A DNA stretch of 64,000 bases from CAWATG01 sp963785035 (lineage in GTDB: Bacteria > Actinomycetota > Acidimicrobiia > IMCC26256 > CAWATG01). A program made the position numbers and the translations under genes. The notes beneath the pieces were generated by a model. That model saw only the letters and a list, made by a program, of their open reading frames with translations, was not told the DNA's origin and ran no database searches. The stretch is from contig CAWATG010000011.1 in the NCBI GenBank assembly GCA_963785035.1, forward strand, positions 487,663-551,662, written 5' to 3'. This document shows positions 27,269 through 41,262 of the stretch, piece after piece; position 1 is the stretch's first letter; each line of letters begins with the position of its first letter.

Positions 27269-28195
27269 TGCATCCAGCGGGCAGCAGCGGTCGGTCTACT
27301 CGGGGATCTCGTTGTCGGCGAGCTGCCGTATCGGCGACATCCCGTCGGCGTCTTCGGCTCTGCAATGGAGACAATCGAACGGCGCTGTTACGCCGACAGC
27401 CGCTTCGCCGGTGTTCTGTTTGTTGGGGTGGGGGCGTCGCTTGCGTGTGCGGTCGCGGCCGTCACGCGGTCAACTGGTCTGGTCACCTTCGTCTGCGCGG
27501 CACCCCACGGGCTTGCTGACGCGGCACGTACGGTCGAGAGGCCCCTGCTCGCGGGCGATATCGAAGGAGCACGTGCTGCATTGCCGGCGCTCGTCGGTCG
27601 GAACCCCGAAGGTCTGGGACCTGATGAGGTGGCGCGTGCGGTCATCGAATCCGTAGCGGAGAACACGGTCGACGCTGTGATTGCTCCGGCGTTCTGGGCA
27701 TGTGTTCTTGGTGCGCGAGGCGTTGCGGTGCATCGCGCAAGTAACACGCTCGACGCCATGGTCGGTCACCGATCGCCTCGGTATCAACGATTCGGGTGGG
27801 CCAGCGCTCGTCTCGACGATGCCATGGCGTGGGTACCGGCGCGGCTCACAGCGGCATTGGTTGCGGTCGTCCGACCCGTGCGGGCCCGCGAGATCTGGCG
27901 AGCTGTGCGCGACGATGCTCCTGCGCATCCTTCCCCGAACTCCGGCGTCGCCGAAGCGGCGTTTGCTGCGGCGCTCGGTCTCAAGCTCGGTGGGCCGACG
28001 ATCTACGGCGATCGCATCGATGTCCGTCCGCCTCTCGGTTCCGGGCGCGCGCCACGTGTGAGCGACATCGACGCTGCGGTGCGGCTGGCACGTCACGTCA
28101 CGCAGGCCGCGATCGCAGCGCTTCTCGCTTTCAGCGCAGCGTCTGCTCTCGTCCACAACAGAAGGAAGCGGTGCCGGTATGCAGGATCGTCTTGA
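27265..28195 (+). CDS. cbiB: Adenosylcobinamide-phosphate synthase CbiB/CobD, frameshifted at the N-terminus
   Basis: CbiB is the membrane enzyme that attaches the aminopropanol arm to adenosylcobyric acid. The frame from about 27,278 reads AAAVGLLGDLVVGELPYRRH then PVGVFGSAMETIERRCY, a normal CbiB N-terminus but without a start codon; a GTG at 27,265 overlapping the cobS stop lies one base out of frame, so an extra G near 27,277 is likely. Further marks are RAVIESVAENTVDAVIAPAF, VAVHRASNTLDAMVGHRSPR, RFGWASARLDDAMAWVPARL and HPSPNSGVAEAAFAAALGL. The expected product is about 310 residues. It overlaps the HAD-cobT gene by 17 bp. Confidence 0.9.
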
Positions 28196-29694
28196 CGCAG
28201 TGCTCTTCGACATCGGTGGAACCCTCGTCGAAGAAGATGGCGGACATGTCGCGGTGGAAGATCTCGTTGTACGGCCGCGCGCCAACATCGCCGAGCTCCT
28301 TGACAGATTGTCGGGCATGGTGAAGGTCGGAGCGGTGACGAATACCGCCGTCATGCGTGAGGTTGACGTGCGCGCGCTCCTGGCGCCTTCTGGGTTGAGT
28401 GACCTGCTCGAGGTTGTGATCACGTCGGTGGACGTCGGCGTCGCGAAGCCATCGCCGCGTCCGTTGCTCGTCGCACTCGACGCGTTGGATCTCCGCGATC
28501 CGAGCCGGGTCCTCTACGTCGGAAACCGTGAGACCGACGCCACGGCGGCTGCCGCAGCGGGAATGCCCTATGTCAACGTTGACGATGACGAAGCCTTCGA
28601 TACCGCGGCGGCCGTCGAAGCATGGGCCGCGCTCGGCGCCGGTAGACGATTCTTCGAAGCTGCGGCTCGGTTGACGGCCCCGGACGCGCAAGCCGAGGAC
28701 GACGCACGCGCGTCGGCAGGCACAACTCACGAAGCCCGCAGGGGCATTGGGACGTCTGGAGACGTTGAGTATTCAACTGGCTGGGATGGCGGGTCAGTGT
28801 CCACCACCGGTATGTCGTCCGGCCACGGTGGTCGTCTTCGCTGCGGACCATGGGGTCCACGCAGAAGGCGTCTCACCGTGGCCGCAGGATGTCACGGCCC
28901 TGATGGTTCGGAACTTCGCCGCCGGAGGCGCTGCCATCAACGTGCTCGCCCGGCAGGCAGGGGCCGATGTTCTCGTCGTCGACGTCGGCATTGCCGGCCG
29001 TGTGGAAAAGGCCCCGGGGGTTGTGCAGCGGCGAATCCGCGCTGCGACGGCGAACCTGGCCACCGGGCGGCGATGACTACCACCGAGGCGCGTCGGGCCC
29101 TCGATGTCGGCGTCGAGATGGCCGAGGTGGCACTGGGACGAGGTGCACGCTGCCTGGTCACCGGCGAAATGGGTATCGGCAATACGACGGCTTCGGCGGC
29201 GATCATCGGGGCGTTCACGGGTCGCCCTGGGAGTGAGGTCACCGGCCGTGGGACGGGAATCGACGACGAGGCCTTCGAGCGAAAGCGTCGTATCGTCGAC
29301 GCTGCGATCAGCCGAGCCGACGGGCTGGATCCGGTACGCGGTCTTGGCCGAATGCGGCGGCCTCGAGATTGCCGCGCTCGCTGGACTGATCGTGGGAGGC
29401 GCAACGGCGCGGTGCCCGGTGGTCATCGACGGATTGATCGCACTGGCAGGTGCCGTTGTCGCAGAACGCCTCTGTCCCGGTGTCGTCCGGTGGTGCATTG
29501 CGGGGCATCGATCGACCGAACCGGGCGCGACGGTCGCCCTGGAGTGTCTCGGCCTTGAACCGCTGATCGATCTCGGTTTGCGCCTTGGCGAAGGGACGGG
29601 AGCCGCGCTGGCGCTTCCCATGCTCGAGTCCGCCGCTCGGCTGCTGGCTGAAATGGCCACCTTCGCAGACTTGGGGCTCTCGCCAGAAGCGTGA
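28179..29694 (+). CDS. cobT: HAD-like domain fused to nicotinate-nucleotide-DMB phosphoribosyltransferase, frameshifted
   Basis: Residues 1 to about 155 form a HAD-fold domain: motif I DAVLFDIGGTLVEE, motif II VGAVTNTAVM, motif III Lys in DVGVAKPSPRPLL, motif IV VLYVGNRETDATAAAAAGM. The rest is CobT, which makes alpha-ribazole phosphate: RRQAQLTKPAGALGRLETL, FAADHGVHAEGVSPWPQDVT, TGEMGIGNTTASAAIIGAF, VIDGLIALAGAVVAERL and the C-terminal AGHRSTEPGATVALECLGL. Three indels break the frame: +1 near 28,715, -1 near 29,069 and +1 near 29,335. No stop or credible start separates the domains, so a fusion is inferred. The HAD part may act as alpha-ribazole-phosphate phosphatase, but motif I has Gly where the second Asp usually stands. 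Confidence 0.85.
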
Positions 29695-29729
29695 CGGTCG
29701 GAACTTCTCGCGAAAACTTGCCATATGAA

Positions 29730-29758
29730 TTGACACCAACCTGCGGAACCCCTAGATT
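29730..29758 (+). promoter_or_regulatory. Putative rRNA operon promoter
   Basis: TTGACA at 29,730-29,735 and TAGATT at 29,753-29,758 are separated by exactly 17 bp, close to the vegetative sigma consensus. It lies in the 453-bp gap before 16S rRNA, about 385 bp upstream of the mature 5' end. A second TTGACA at about 29,806 has no clear -10 partner. No gene is seen in the rest of this gap. Confidence 0.6.
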
Positions 29759-30147
29759 GACCCATCCGCCCACGGGGAGGCTCGCAAGCCTTCCAGCGTG
29801 GCGGTTGACACGGACGCCCTCGCTGTGACCGCCCTCCAGGCAGTCTCGGCACCTTCAGGTTCCCAGCAGAGGGTGAGTGTCCGCTCGTAAGCGTTCGGCC
29901 ATTGGTCGTTTCGCGACTTCGAGCAGCGGCTCCTTGAAAACGGAACAGTGACAGCCAAAAGTCAGTGCATACTTCTCGTTGCATTCGTGCAGCGGGAAGT
30001 GAGTCAATTCCGTGCGGCTATCGCTTCGGCGAAGTCGTACAAAGTTGCTCGAGCGGATCAGTGATCTGCAAGAGCGGCTCTCACAGATGGATGGCCGTTC
30101 GAACGAAGGGTGCCTCGGCACTCCAGATGTCTCTTCGGCTTCGATCT

Positions 30148-35108
<4,961 letters not shown>

Positions 35109-35230
35109 TCTTGTTGTTCGTGCTCGCTATGGAGTCCTTAATGGACTTGGCAGTCGCGTCGTAGACGCGGTCGTCGGCAATGCCGTTTAGGCGGCACGGC
35201 CATGACGTTGATTTTGAAAATTGCATAGGT

Positions 35231-35348
35231 TTCCGGTGGTGTCAGCGGCAGGGAAACACCCGTTCCCATTCCGAACACGGAAGTGAAGACTGCCTGCGCC
35301 GATGGTACTTGGGGGGAAGCCCCCTGGGAGAGTAGGTCGCCGCCGGGA
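35231..35348 (+). rRNA. rrf: 5S ribosomal RNA
   Basis: The about 118-nt segment starts TTCCGGTGGTGTCAGCGG and contains the conserved CCCGTTCCCATTCCGAACAC and GGGAGAGTAGGTCGCCGCCG, with the two ends pairing (TCCGGTGGT with the final GCCGCCGGGA region). It follows 23S by 122 bp and closes the rRNA operon. Confidence 0.95.
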
Positions 35349-35360
35349 TTTGTATCAGCA

Positions 35361-35400
35361 GCCCCCGTGCGCGCACTCGGTTGAGTGTGCTGCCGGGGGC
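35361..35400 (+). terminator. Putative rRNA operon terminator hairpin
   Basis: Twelve bases after 5S rRNA, GCCCCCG (35,361) pairs with CGGGGGC (35,394-35,400), enclosing a second stem GCGCACTC/GAGTGTGC with a GGTT loop. The hairpin is strong but lacks a T-tract, as is usual in high-GC actinobacteria. Its function as terminator is inferred from position. Confidence 0.55.
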
Positions 35401-35494
35401 GCTGCGCGTTCACGGTACGGAATGCCGCGAAGCGTACAAACGTCGGTACCCCAGTACCTGTACTCTTGTTCGATACCAAGTTGAAGGAGCGCCG

Positions 35495-37135
35495 GTGAGC
35501 CCGCGCAAAGAAGAGGATGGGGACCGGCGTCAAGGTCCACGAACAGGTACGAGTCGCGGCTCCGCCGGCAATCGTCGCGGGGACAGTGCCCGGACCCGTC
35601 GGGGTGATTCCGACACTTCGAGTGGCAGCGCCTCCAGGCGCAGCACGGCGAGGGGTAGCGGTAGCTCCGGGTCTGGATCGAGCGCCGATCGCGGTCGGAC
35701 CAGCGGTACGGGAAGCCGGACCAGCGAATTACGGGAGGCCGTGCCGGCGCACGGGAAGCGGCACGAGCGCAGCCGGCACGGTACGGCGGCACACGGAAAG
35801 ACGTGGGACGTGGTTCGGCAGGTACGTCGGGATCCTCTGGTTCGAAGGACCGCACCTTCGGTAGCGGCCGATCATCTATCGACCGAAGTGCTTCGGGCGG
35901 GGCGCGAGCAGGCGGAACGGGGCGTCGCCCCGTCGAGGGCCGCACAGGCGGCTTTGGTCCATTCCGTTCGAGTGGCGATGGCGAAGGTGGCGGCCGGTCG
36001 GCGCCATCGCGGGGACGGGGCGATTCAACCGATCGGTCGCGTGACCGGCTGCGTGATCGTTCGCGAGATGGTTCGCGAGATGGTTCGCGAGATGCGGGTC
36101 GTGATCAGGCACGTGATCCCTCGCGTGACCGTCCAACCGGAGGTATGCGCCGTCGGGAAGGCGGCGAGGCTCCGGCGTCGCGACGTGGTTCGGCACCGAG
36201 TTCGTCACGTTATGACGCGGCTCGTCGAACCTCGGGTCGCGGAGCGGGCGCCAACGAGCCGCGCCCAGCACGCCGCGGTGAGGGTCGCGTCCAGCGCCGT
36301 GACGATTGGCGCGACGACAAGCGCGACGAGTCGCGCCCAGCCGCGTTCGGCAGCGCTGCGGGTGGTCGGCGAACGCTCCCGTGCCGCATCGGGGCGCAAC
36401 GCAACCGGCGCACGCGGCGGTGCAGCCAAAGCGCCGGCGCCGAGGCGGAGGATCGACAAGGACGCGGGCCGCAGTGGCGTTGACCGTGACGTTCAGGAAC
36501 GTCGGAGGCGGCGGGTTCCTTCGAACGTTCGTGACGAGATCGTCGTACTCGGCGGTCGTCGCGCAACGTTGCTGTTCAAGGAGCTGCAGCGGGCCAGCGA
36601 TGCCTTCCAGCGCGATCACGATCGCGAAGCGGCCAGAATCCTTCGTCCCCTGCGCGATGAACTTCCCGATTCGCCGTCTATTCGCGAATTGCTGGGTTTG
36701 GTTCAGTACCGAATTGGCAACTATGCGGCGGCGTCCAAAGAACTCGAGGCCTACATTCAGCTCTCAGGTCTTGTCGATCAGCACCCTGTGCTCATGGACT
36801 GTTACCGAGCCCAAAAGCGCTGGCGCAAGGTCGAACAGCTCTGGTTGGAGTTGGGCGAGGCCTCGCCTTCAGCAGAACTGGTCACCGAGGGACGTATTGT
36901 GATGGCCGGCTCGTACGCCGACCAGGGACGAACGAATGACGCCCTCGGCGTCTTGCGGCGTCGATCGGAGTCGGTGCGCAACCCGAAGTTCCATCACCTT
37001 CGCCTTTGGTACACGTTGGCAGACCTCGAAGAGCGGGCAGGAAATGTTTCCGCCGCCCGTGCGCTCTTCACGCGCGTCGGCAAGGCCGACCCGGCCTTCG
37101 CTGATGTCGCAGAACGGCTTGCCACACTGAGCTGA
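35495..37135 (+). CDS. TPR-containing protein with long disordered Arg/Asp/Ser/Gly-rich N-terminal region; reading frame of the middle part uncertain
   Basis: The GTG at 35,495 follows an AAGGAG site and opens SPRKEEDGDRRQGPRTGTSR, a basic low-complexity region. The C-terminal about 190 residues are helical repeats of TPR type (LLGLVQYRIGNYAAASKELE, QHPVLMDCYRAQKRWRKVEQ, IVMAGSYADQGRTNDALGVL, LWYTLADLEERAGNVSAARA). The frame is open throughout, but between about 35,730 and 36,450 a neighbouring frame encodes the kind of repeat expected (RDGSRDGSRDAGRDQ, RGEGRVQRRDDWRDDKRDE), so two compensating shifts may exist; third-position GC favours the unshifted frame, so this is unresolved. The family is common in actinobacteria and its role is unknown; protein or RNA binding is possible. 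Confidence 0.7.
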   Translation: MSPRKEEDGDRRQGPRTGTSRGSAGNRRGDSARTRRGDSDTSSGSASRRSTARGSGSSGSGSSADRGRTSGTGSRTSELREAVPAHGKRHERSRHGTAAHGKTWDVVRQVRRDPLVRRTAPSVAADHLSTEVLRAGREQAERGVAPSRAAQAALVHSVRVAMAKVAAGRRHRGDGAIQPIGRVTGCVIVREMVREMVREMRVVIRHVIPRVTVQPEVCAVGKAARLRRRDVVRHRVRHVMTRLVEPRVAERAPTSRAQHAAVRVASSAVTIGATTSATSRAQPRSAALRVVGERSRAASGRNATGARGGAAKAPAPRRRIDKDAGRSGVDRDVQERRRRRVPSNVRDEIVVLGGRRATLLFKELQRASDAFQRDHDREAARILRPLRDELPDSPSIRELLGLVQYRIGNYAAASKELEAYIQLSGLVDQHPVLMDCYRAQKRWRKVEQLWLELGEASPSAELVTEGRIVMAGSYADQGRTNDALGVLRRRSESVRNPKFHHLRLWYTLADLEERAGNVSAARALFTRVGKADPAFADVAERLATLS

Positions 37136-37188
37136 ACCCAGAGCGTCACAATCGGGGCGTCAGAACGCGACAGTGAGAACTGGAGCGG

Positions 37189-38095
37189 CTAGACGGCGGC
37201 CTGGTAAATGTCAATTGCCTTGCGGTAATTGGCGGCGATCTGGCTCACTGCAGCATCGCGATTGAGGGAACCGTCCAGGTAACCCGTGAGTTGGTCCCAC
37301 CACAGCGTGCGGCCGATGGCGAACCCGATGTAGCCCTTTACGCCTGCACCCATCCGCAGCCAGTGGTACACCTTCTCATCGTTGGCGCCACGACCGAGCA
37401 CAATGCAACCGACGTTGTCCCGGCCATCGCAACGGGCCTGCTCCGAGATCATGGCGCAGTCCTCGCTTGGTGTCGATCCCTTCGATTTTCCAGATGTCGG
37501 GCTCGATCCCGGCCGCTTGGAGTTGCCGGATTGCCTCCTTCATCAGGCCCGGACGGACTGACGAGTCGTAGGCGTCTTCGCCTCCGGCAGCCTCGATCTG
37601 GTGTGGCTCGCCGGGTACGAGTAGTTCGAAGAGGAATTTCCGGTTGTTCGCTTTGAGGAATGAGTCGAGCTTCACCAGGCCATTGATCGATCGCTCGTTG
37701 TCCTGCGTGTTGCCCTCCGGGTTGAACCGGACGAGGATCTTGGAGAACGTCGGGTCGAAGTCGAGGATGTGGGTCCCGAAGTCCTCGCCGTATTCGAAGT
37801 CGAAGTAGTCGATACCGCTCTTCTCGACCGGCATGGCGAAGATCCGCCCGTCGCGCTTGGCCTGGCGGGCCGTCTCGGTGCCGTACTGCTCGTCGACGAG
37901 CAGTCCCGCTGCCGTGGCGGGAGCGCCTTCCTCGACCGCTCGCGAGAAGCCTTCGGCGATGACCGCCTTCGCATCGATGATCTTGGCTGTCTCGTCGGCG
38001 GTGGGGTCGCCGGCGATACCGAACATCTTCTTCTGGAACGATCCTCGATGGTCGAATGCGAGGATGAAAAGCTGTTTGTCGTAGCCGAGGCCCAT
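37189..38095 (-). CDS. DUF2090 family aldolase-like protein, frameshifted
   Basis: The product starts MGLGYDKQLFILAFDHRGSF, the mark of the DUF2090 domain that is also found at the C-terminus of some IolC kinases and is related to class I aldolases acting on deoxy-keto-gluconate phosphate. Other blocks are AGLLVDEQYGTETARQAKRD, MPVEKSGIDYFDFEYGEDFG, ILVRFNPEGNTQDNERS, FLFELLVPGEPHQIEAAGG and, in the second frame, CIVLGRGANDEKVYHWL and YIGFAIGRTLWWDQL. One extra C at about 37,465, after IWKIEGIDTK, separates the frames. About 300 residues, cytoplasmic. It stands alone, divergent from korA, so its metabolic partner is unclear. Confidence 0.8.
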
Positions 38096-38316
38096 CGTGT
38101 GCTCCTGGTTCGCGCGTACGGAATCGCCCGAGCATAAGGCTCCAGTGGTCGGGCACGCACACTCCTCGGGACCTCTCAAGGTTTTCCGTGTGACCATGTG
38201 GCCTCCATGGCTCGATATAGTCCGCGGTGTACTCGCGTGCTGGGCGGCGCTGGTACGCGGGTCGTCCGGGCGTGTTGGCTCCGGGCGAGAGCCACGAAAT
38301 CCGAGACGAGGTACGT

Positions 38317-40179
38317 GTGACGGCAGAGACTGCAACTCACTCGCGTAGACCTGTCGGGCTCGAGCGGGTCGTCATCCGCTTCGCCGGTGACTCCGGCGAT
38401 GGGATGCAACTCACGGGTGATCGTTTCACCGATGTGAGCTCGGCCTTCGGGAACGATCTGGCAACCCTGCCGGACTATCCGGCCGAAATCCGGGCGCCTG
38501 CCGGCACGATTGCCGGCGTGTCCTCCTTTCAGGTACACATCGCCGACTTCGACATCCTCACCCCCGGCGATGTCCCCAACGTGCTCGTGGTCATGAACCC
38601 GGCGGCGCTCAAGGCCAACGTCGGCGACCTCCCTCCCGGCGCCTCGATCATTGCCAATGTCGATGCGTTCGAGACACGCGGCCTGGAGAAGGCGGGCTAT
38701 CTCGGGAATCCGCTCGAGGACGGCTCGCTTGGCGCCTATCAGGTGTACCCCGTTCCGATGACGAGCATCACCCTCGAGGCAGCCAAGGACACCGGCGCGA
38801 AGCCCCGCGATGCCGAACGTTCGAAGAACTTCTTTGCGCTCGGTCTGATCTCCTGGATGTACACGCGTCCGACGGCGGGCACCATCGAGTGGATTCAGCA
38901 GCGGTTTGCCAAGAACGAAGTGGTCATGAAGGCCAACCTCGCCGCCTTTCGTGCGGGCTTCAACTTCGGCGAGACAGCGGAACTGTTCGATCACCCGTTC
39001 GAGGTGTTGCCCGCGCAACTCACTCCGGGGCGCTATCGCAACATCACCGGCAATCTCGCCACGTCATACGGATTGATCGCGGCGGCGACGCAAGCAAAGT
39101 TGCCGTTGTTCCTGGCGTCGTATCCGATCACGCCTGCGTCGGACATTCTTCACGAGCTCTCCAAGCACAAGAACTTCGGTGTTCGAACATTGCAGGCCGA
39201 AGACGAGATCTCTGCAATTGCCATGGTGATCGGTGCCGCGTTCGCTGGGCATCTCGCGGTGACCACGACGTCGGGTCCCGGCGTCGACCTGAAGTCCGAG
39301 GCGCTCGGGCTCGCGCTCAGTCTCGAACTGCCACTGCTGCTCGTCGACGTACAGCGGGGTGGTCCTTCGACGGGCTTGCCGACCAAGACCGAACAAGCCG
39401 ACCTGATGCTCGCGATGTACGGACGTCATGGCGAGGCACCATTGCCGATCGTTGCCGCAAGCTCGCCAAGCGACTGTTTCGAGACCACGTTCGAAGCTGC
39501 GCGCATCGCGTTGAAGTACCGCACGCCGGTGATCGTGCTCACCGACGGCTACCTCGCCAACAGCGCTGAGCCGTGGAGATTGCCCGACTTCGAAGGACTG
39601 CCCGACATCTCGGTGTCGTTCGCGACCGAAGCCAACCACGGTGACGATTTCTGGCCATACCTGCGTGACCCGGCGACGCTGGCGCGACCGTGGGCAATAC
39701 CTGGGACGCCCGGGCTGATGCATCGCGTCGGCGGCATCGAGAAGCGCGACGGTTCGGGTGTCATCGACTACGACCCTGACAATCACGATTACATGGTGCG
39801 TACCCGTGCCGCAAAGATCGCCGGTATAGCGCAGGACATCCCCGAGTTGGAAGTCGACCATGAAGACGGCGCATCGGTGCTCGTGCTCGGATGGGGAAGC
39901 ACCGCTGGTGTGATCAAGGCGGCGGTGCGACAGGTCCGAGCGAGGGGTAAGTGTGTCGCACAGGCGCACTTGCGTTACATGAACCCGTTCCCACGCAACC
40001 TCGAGACCGTGTTGCGCAGCTACGAGCAGGTGCTCATTCCCGAGATGAATATGGGTCAACTCTCACGCTTGATCCAAGCAGAGTTTCTTGTTCCCGTCGC
40101 TGGTCTCAATCAGACCCGCGGCATCCCCTTCCGGTCCGCCGAAATCGAGGCGACGCTTTTGGAGATGATCGACCGATGA
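38317..40179 (+). CDS. korA: 2-oxoacid:ferredoxin oxidoreductase alpha subunit (gamma-alpha fusion), KorA-like
   Basis: With KorB it oxidatively decarboxylates 2-oxoglutarate (or a related 2-oxoacid) to the CoA ester, reducing ferredoxin. The N-terminal gamma domain is marked by VVIRFAGDSGDGMQLTGDRF and DYPAEIRAPAGTIAGVSSFQ; the alpha domain by FLASYPITPASDILHELSKH, AEDEISAIAMVIGAAFAGH, TTTSGPGVDLKSEALGLA and RGGPSTGLPTKTEQADL, and the C-terminal domain by VLVLGWGSTAGVIKAAV. The GTG at 38,317 gives 620 residues, standard for this fused form used in actinobacteria. The stop overlaps the korB ATG. Substrate is inferred from the family and not proven. Confidence 0.93.
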   Translation: MTAETATHSRRPVGLERVVIRFAGDSGDGMQLTGDRFTDVSSAFGNDLATLPDYPAEIRAPAGTIAGVSSFQVHIADFDILTPGDVPNVLVVMNPAALKANVGDLPPGASIIANVDAFETRGLEKAGYLGNPLEDGSLGAYQVYPVPMTSITLEAAKDTGAKPRDAERSKNFFALGLISWMYTRPTAGTIEWIQQRFAKNEVVMKANLAAFRAGFNFGETAELFDHPFEVLPAQLTPGRYRNITGNLATSYGLIAAATQAKLPLFLASYPITPASDILHELSKHKNFGVRTLQAEDEISAIAMVIGAAFAGHLAVTTTSGPGVDLKSEALGLALSLELPLLLVDVQRGGPSTGLPTKTEQADLMLAMYGRHGEAPLPIVAASSPSDCFETTFEAARIALKYRTPVIVLTDGYLANSAEPWRLPDFEGLPDISVSFATEANHGDDFWPYLRDPATLARPWAIPGTPGLMHRVGGIEKRDGSGVIDYDPDNHDYMVRTRAAKIAGIAQDIPELEVDHEDGASVLVLGWGSTAGVIKAAVRQVRARGKCVAQAHLRYMNPFPRNLETVLRSYEQVLIPEMNMGQLSRLIQAEFLVPVAGLNQTRGIPFRSAEIEATLLEMIDR

Positions 40180-41216
40180 CCGCAGCACCTGATGGCGCTT
40201 CGCAGGGCGTGACCCTGACCCGCAAGGATTTTGCCTCTGACCAGGAGGTGCGTTGGTGTCCTGGGTGTGGTGACTATTCGGTGCTGACGGCAGTGCAGCT
40301 GTTGATGCCCGAGCTGGGCGTGCGTCCTGAGAACACCGTCTTCGTGTCGGGTATCGGCTGTTCGAGCCGATTCCCGTACTACATGAACACCTATGGGATT
40401 CACAGCATCCATGGCCGAGCACCTGCGATCGCGACGGGTGTAGCGGTTGCCCGTCCTGACCTGAACACCTGGGTCATAACCGGCGACGGCGATGCGTTGT
40501 CGATTGGCGGGAACCATCTGATCCACGCGTTGCGGCGTAACGTCAACCTGACGATCCTGCTGTTCAACAACCAGATCTACGGCCTGACGAAGGGCCAGTA
40601 CTCGCCGACGAGTGAGGTCGGGAAGGTCACCAAGTCGACGCCGTTCGGTTCGGTGGACTTTCCGTTCAACCCGCTCTCGGTTGCATTGGGTGCGGAGGCC
40701 TCGTTCGTCGCGCGTACCCATGACATGGATCGCAAACACATGCAGCAGGTGTTCCGACGCGCGCATGAGCATCGGGGTTCTGCTTTTGTGGAGATCTACC
40801 AGAACTGCAATGTCTTCAATGACGCTGCGTTCGAAGGTGTGACCGCAAAGGACAAGAGGGCGGAAATGCTCATTGATCTTACGCACGGCGAACCGGTTCG
40901 GTTTGGTTCCGATGCGCAACACGGGATCATGCTCAATCAGTTCGGCGAGGCCGAGATCGTCGACGTTGCGACCGTCGGTGTCGACCGGTTGCTCGTGCAT
41001 GACGAGCGCCGTCCGGATCCGTCCTTGGCGTTTGCGTTATCGCGCTTGGCGGATCGGCCGACGATGCCGACACCCGTTGGTGTGTTTCGAGCTGTCGAGC
41101 GACCGGTGTTCGAAGATCAGGTCTCCCAGCAGTTGCTTGCTGCCCAGGAGCGTTCGGGTCCGGGAAACCTGCGTTCCCTGATCGAGACAGGCCACGTCTG
41201 GGAGGTCACAGGCTGA
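40176..41216 (+). CDS. korB: 2-oxoacid:ferredoxin oxidoreductase beta subunit, KorB-like
   Basis: KorB is the thiamine-diphosphate-binding subunit. The CxxC pair VRWCPGCGDYSVLTAVQLL near the N-terminus helps bind the [4Fe-4S] cluster, and the TPP/Mg motif is ITGDGDALSIGGNHLIHAL followed by NLTILLFNNQIYGLTKGQ and SPTSEVGKVTKSTPFGSVD. The product of 346 residues is of usual length. ATG 40,176 overlaps the korA stop (ATGA), implying translation coupling and 1:1 subunit supply. Confidence 0.95.
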   Translation: MTAAPDGASQGVTLTRKDFASDQEVRWCPGCGDYSVLTAVQLLMPELGVRPENTVFVSGIGCSSRFPYYMNTYGIHSIHGRAPAIATGVAVARPDLNTWVITGDGDALSIGGNHLIHALRRNVNLTILLFNNQIYGLTKGQYSPTSEVGKVTKSTPFGSVDFPFNPLSVALGAEASFVARTHDMDRKHMQQVFRRAHEHRGSAFVEIYQNCNVFNDAAFEGVTAKDKRAEMLIDLTHGEPVRFGSDAQHGIMLNQFGEAEIVDVATVGVDRLLVHDERRPDPSLAFALSRLADRPTMPTPVGVFRAVERPVFEDQVSQQLLAAQERSGPGNLRSLIETGHVWEVTG

Positions 41217-41262
41217 TCGCCCCGAGCGTGCGCTGGCCTGGCTCGAACGCGACCGCGTCGCA

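Noticed and set aside
36059..36094. Short tandem repeat as a mobile-element trace
   Set aside because: It is a coding 12-bp unit within a low-complexity protein region and there are no transposase genes or flanking target repeats in the window.
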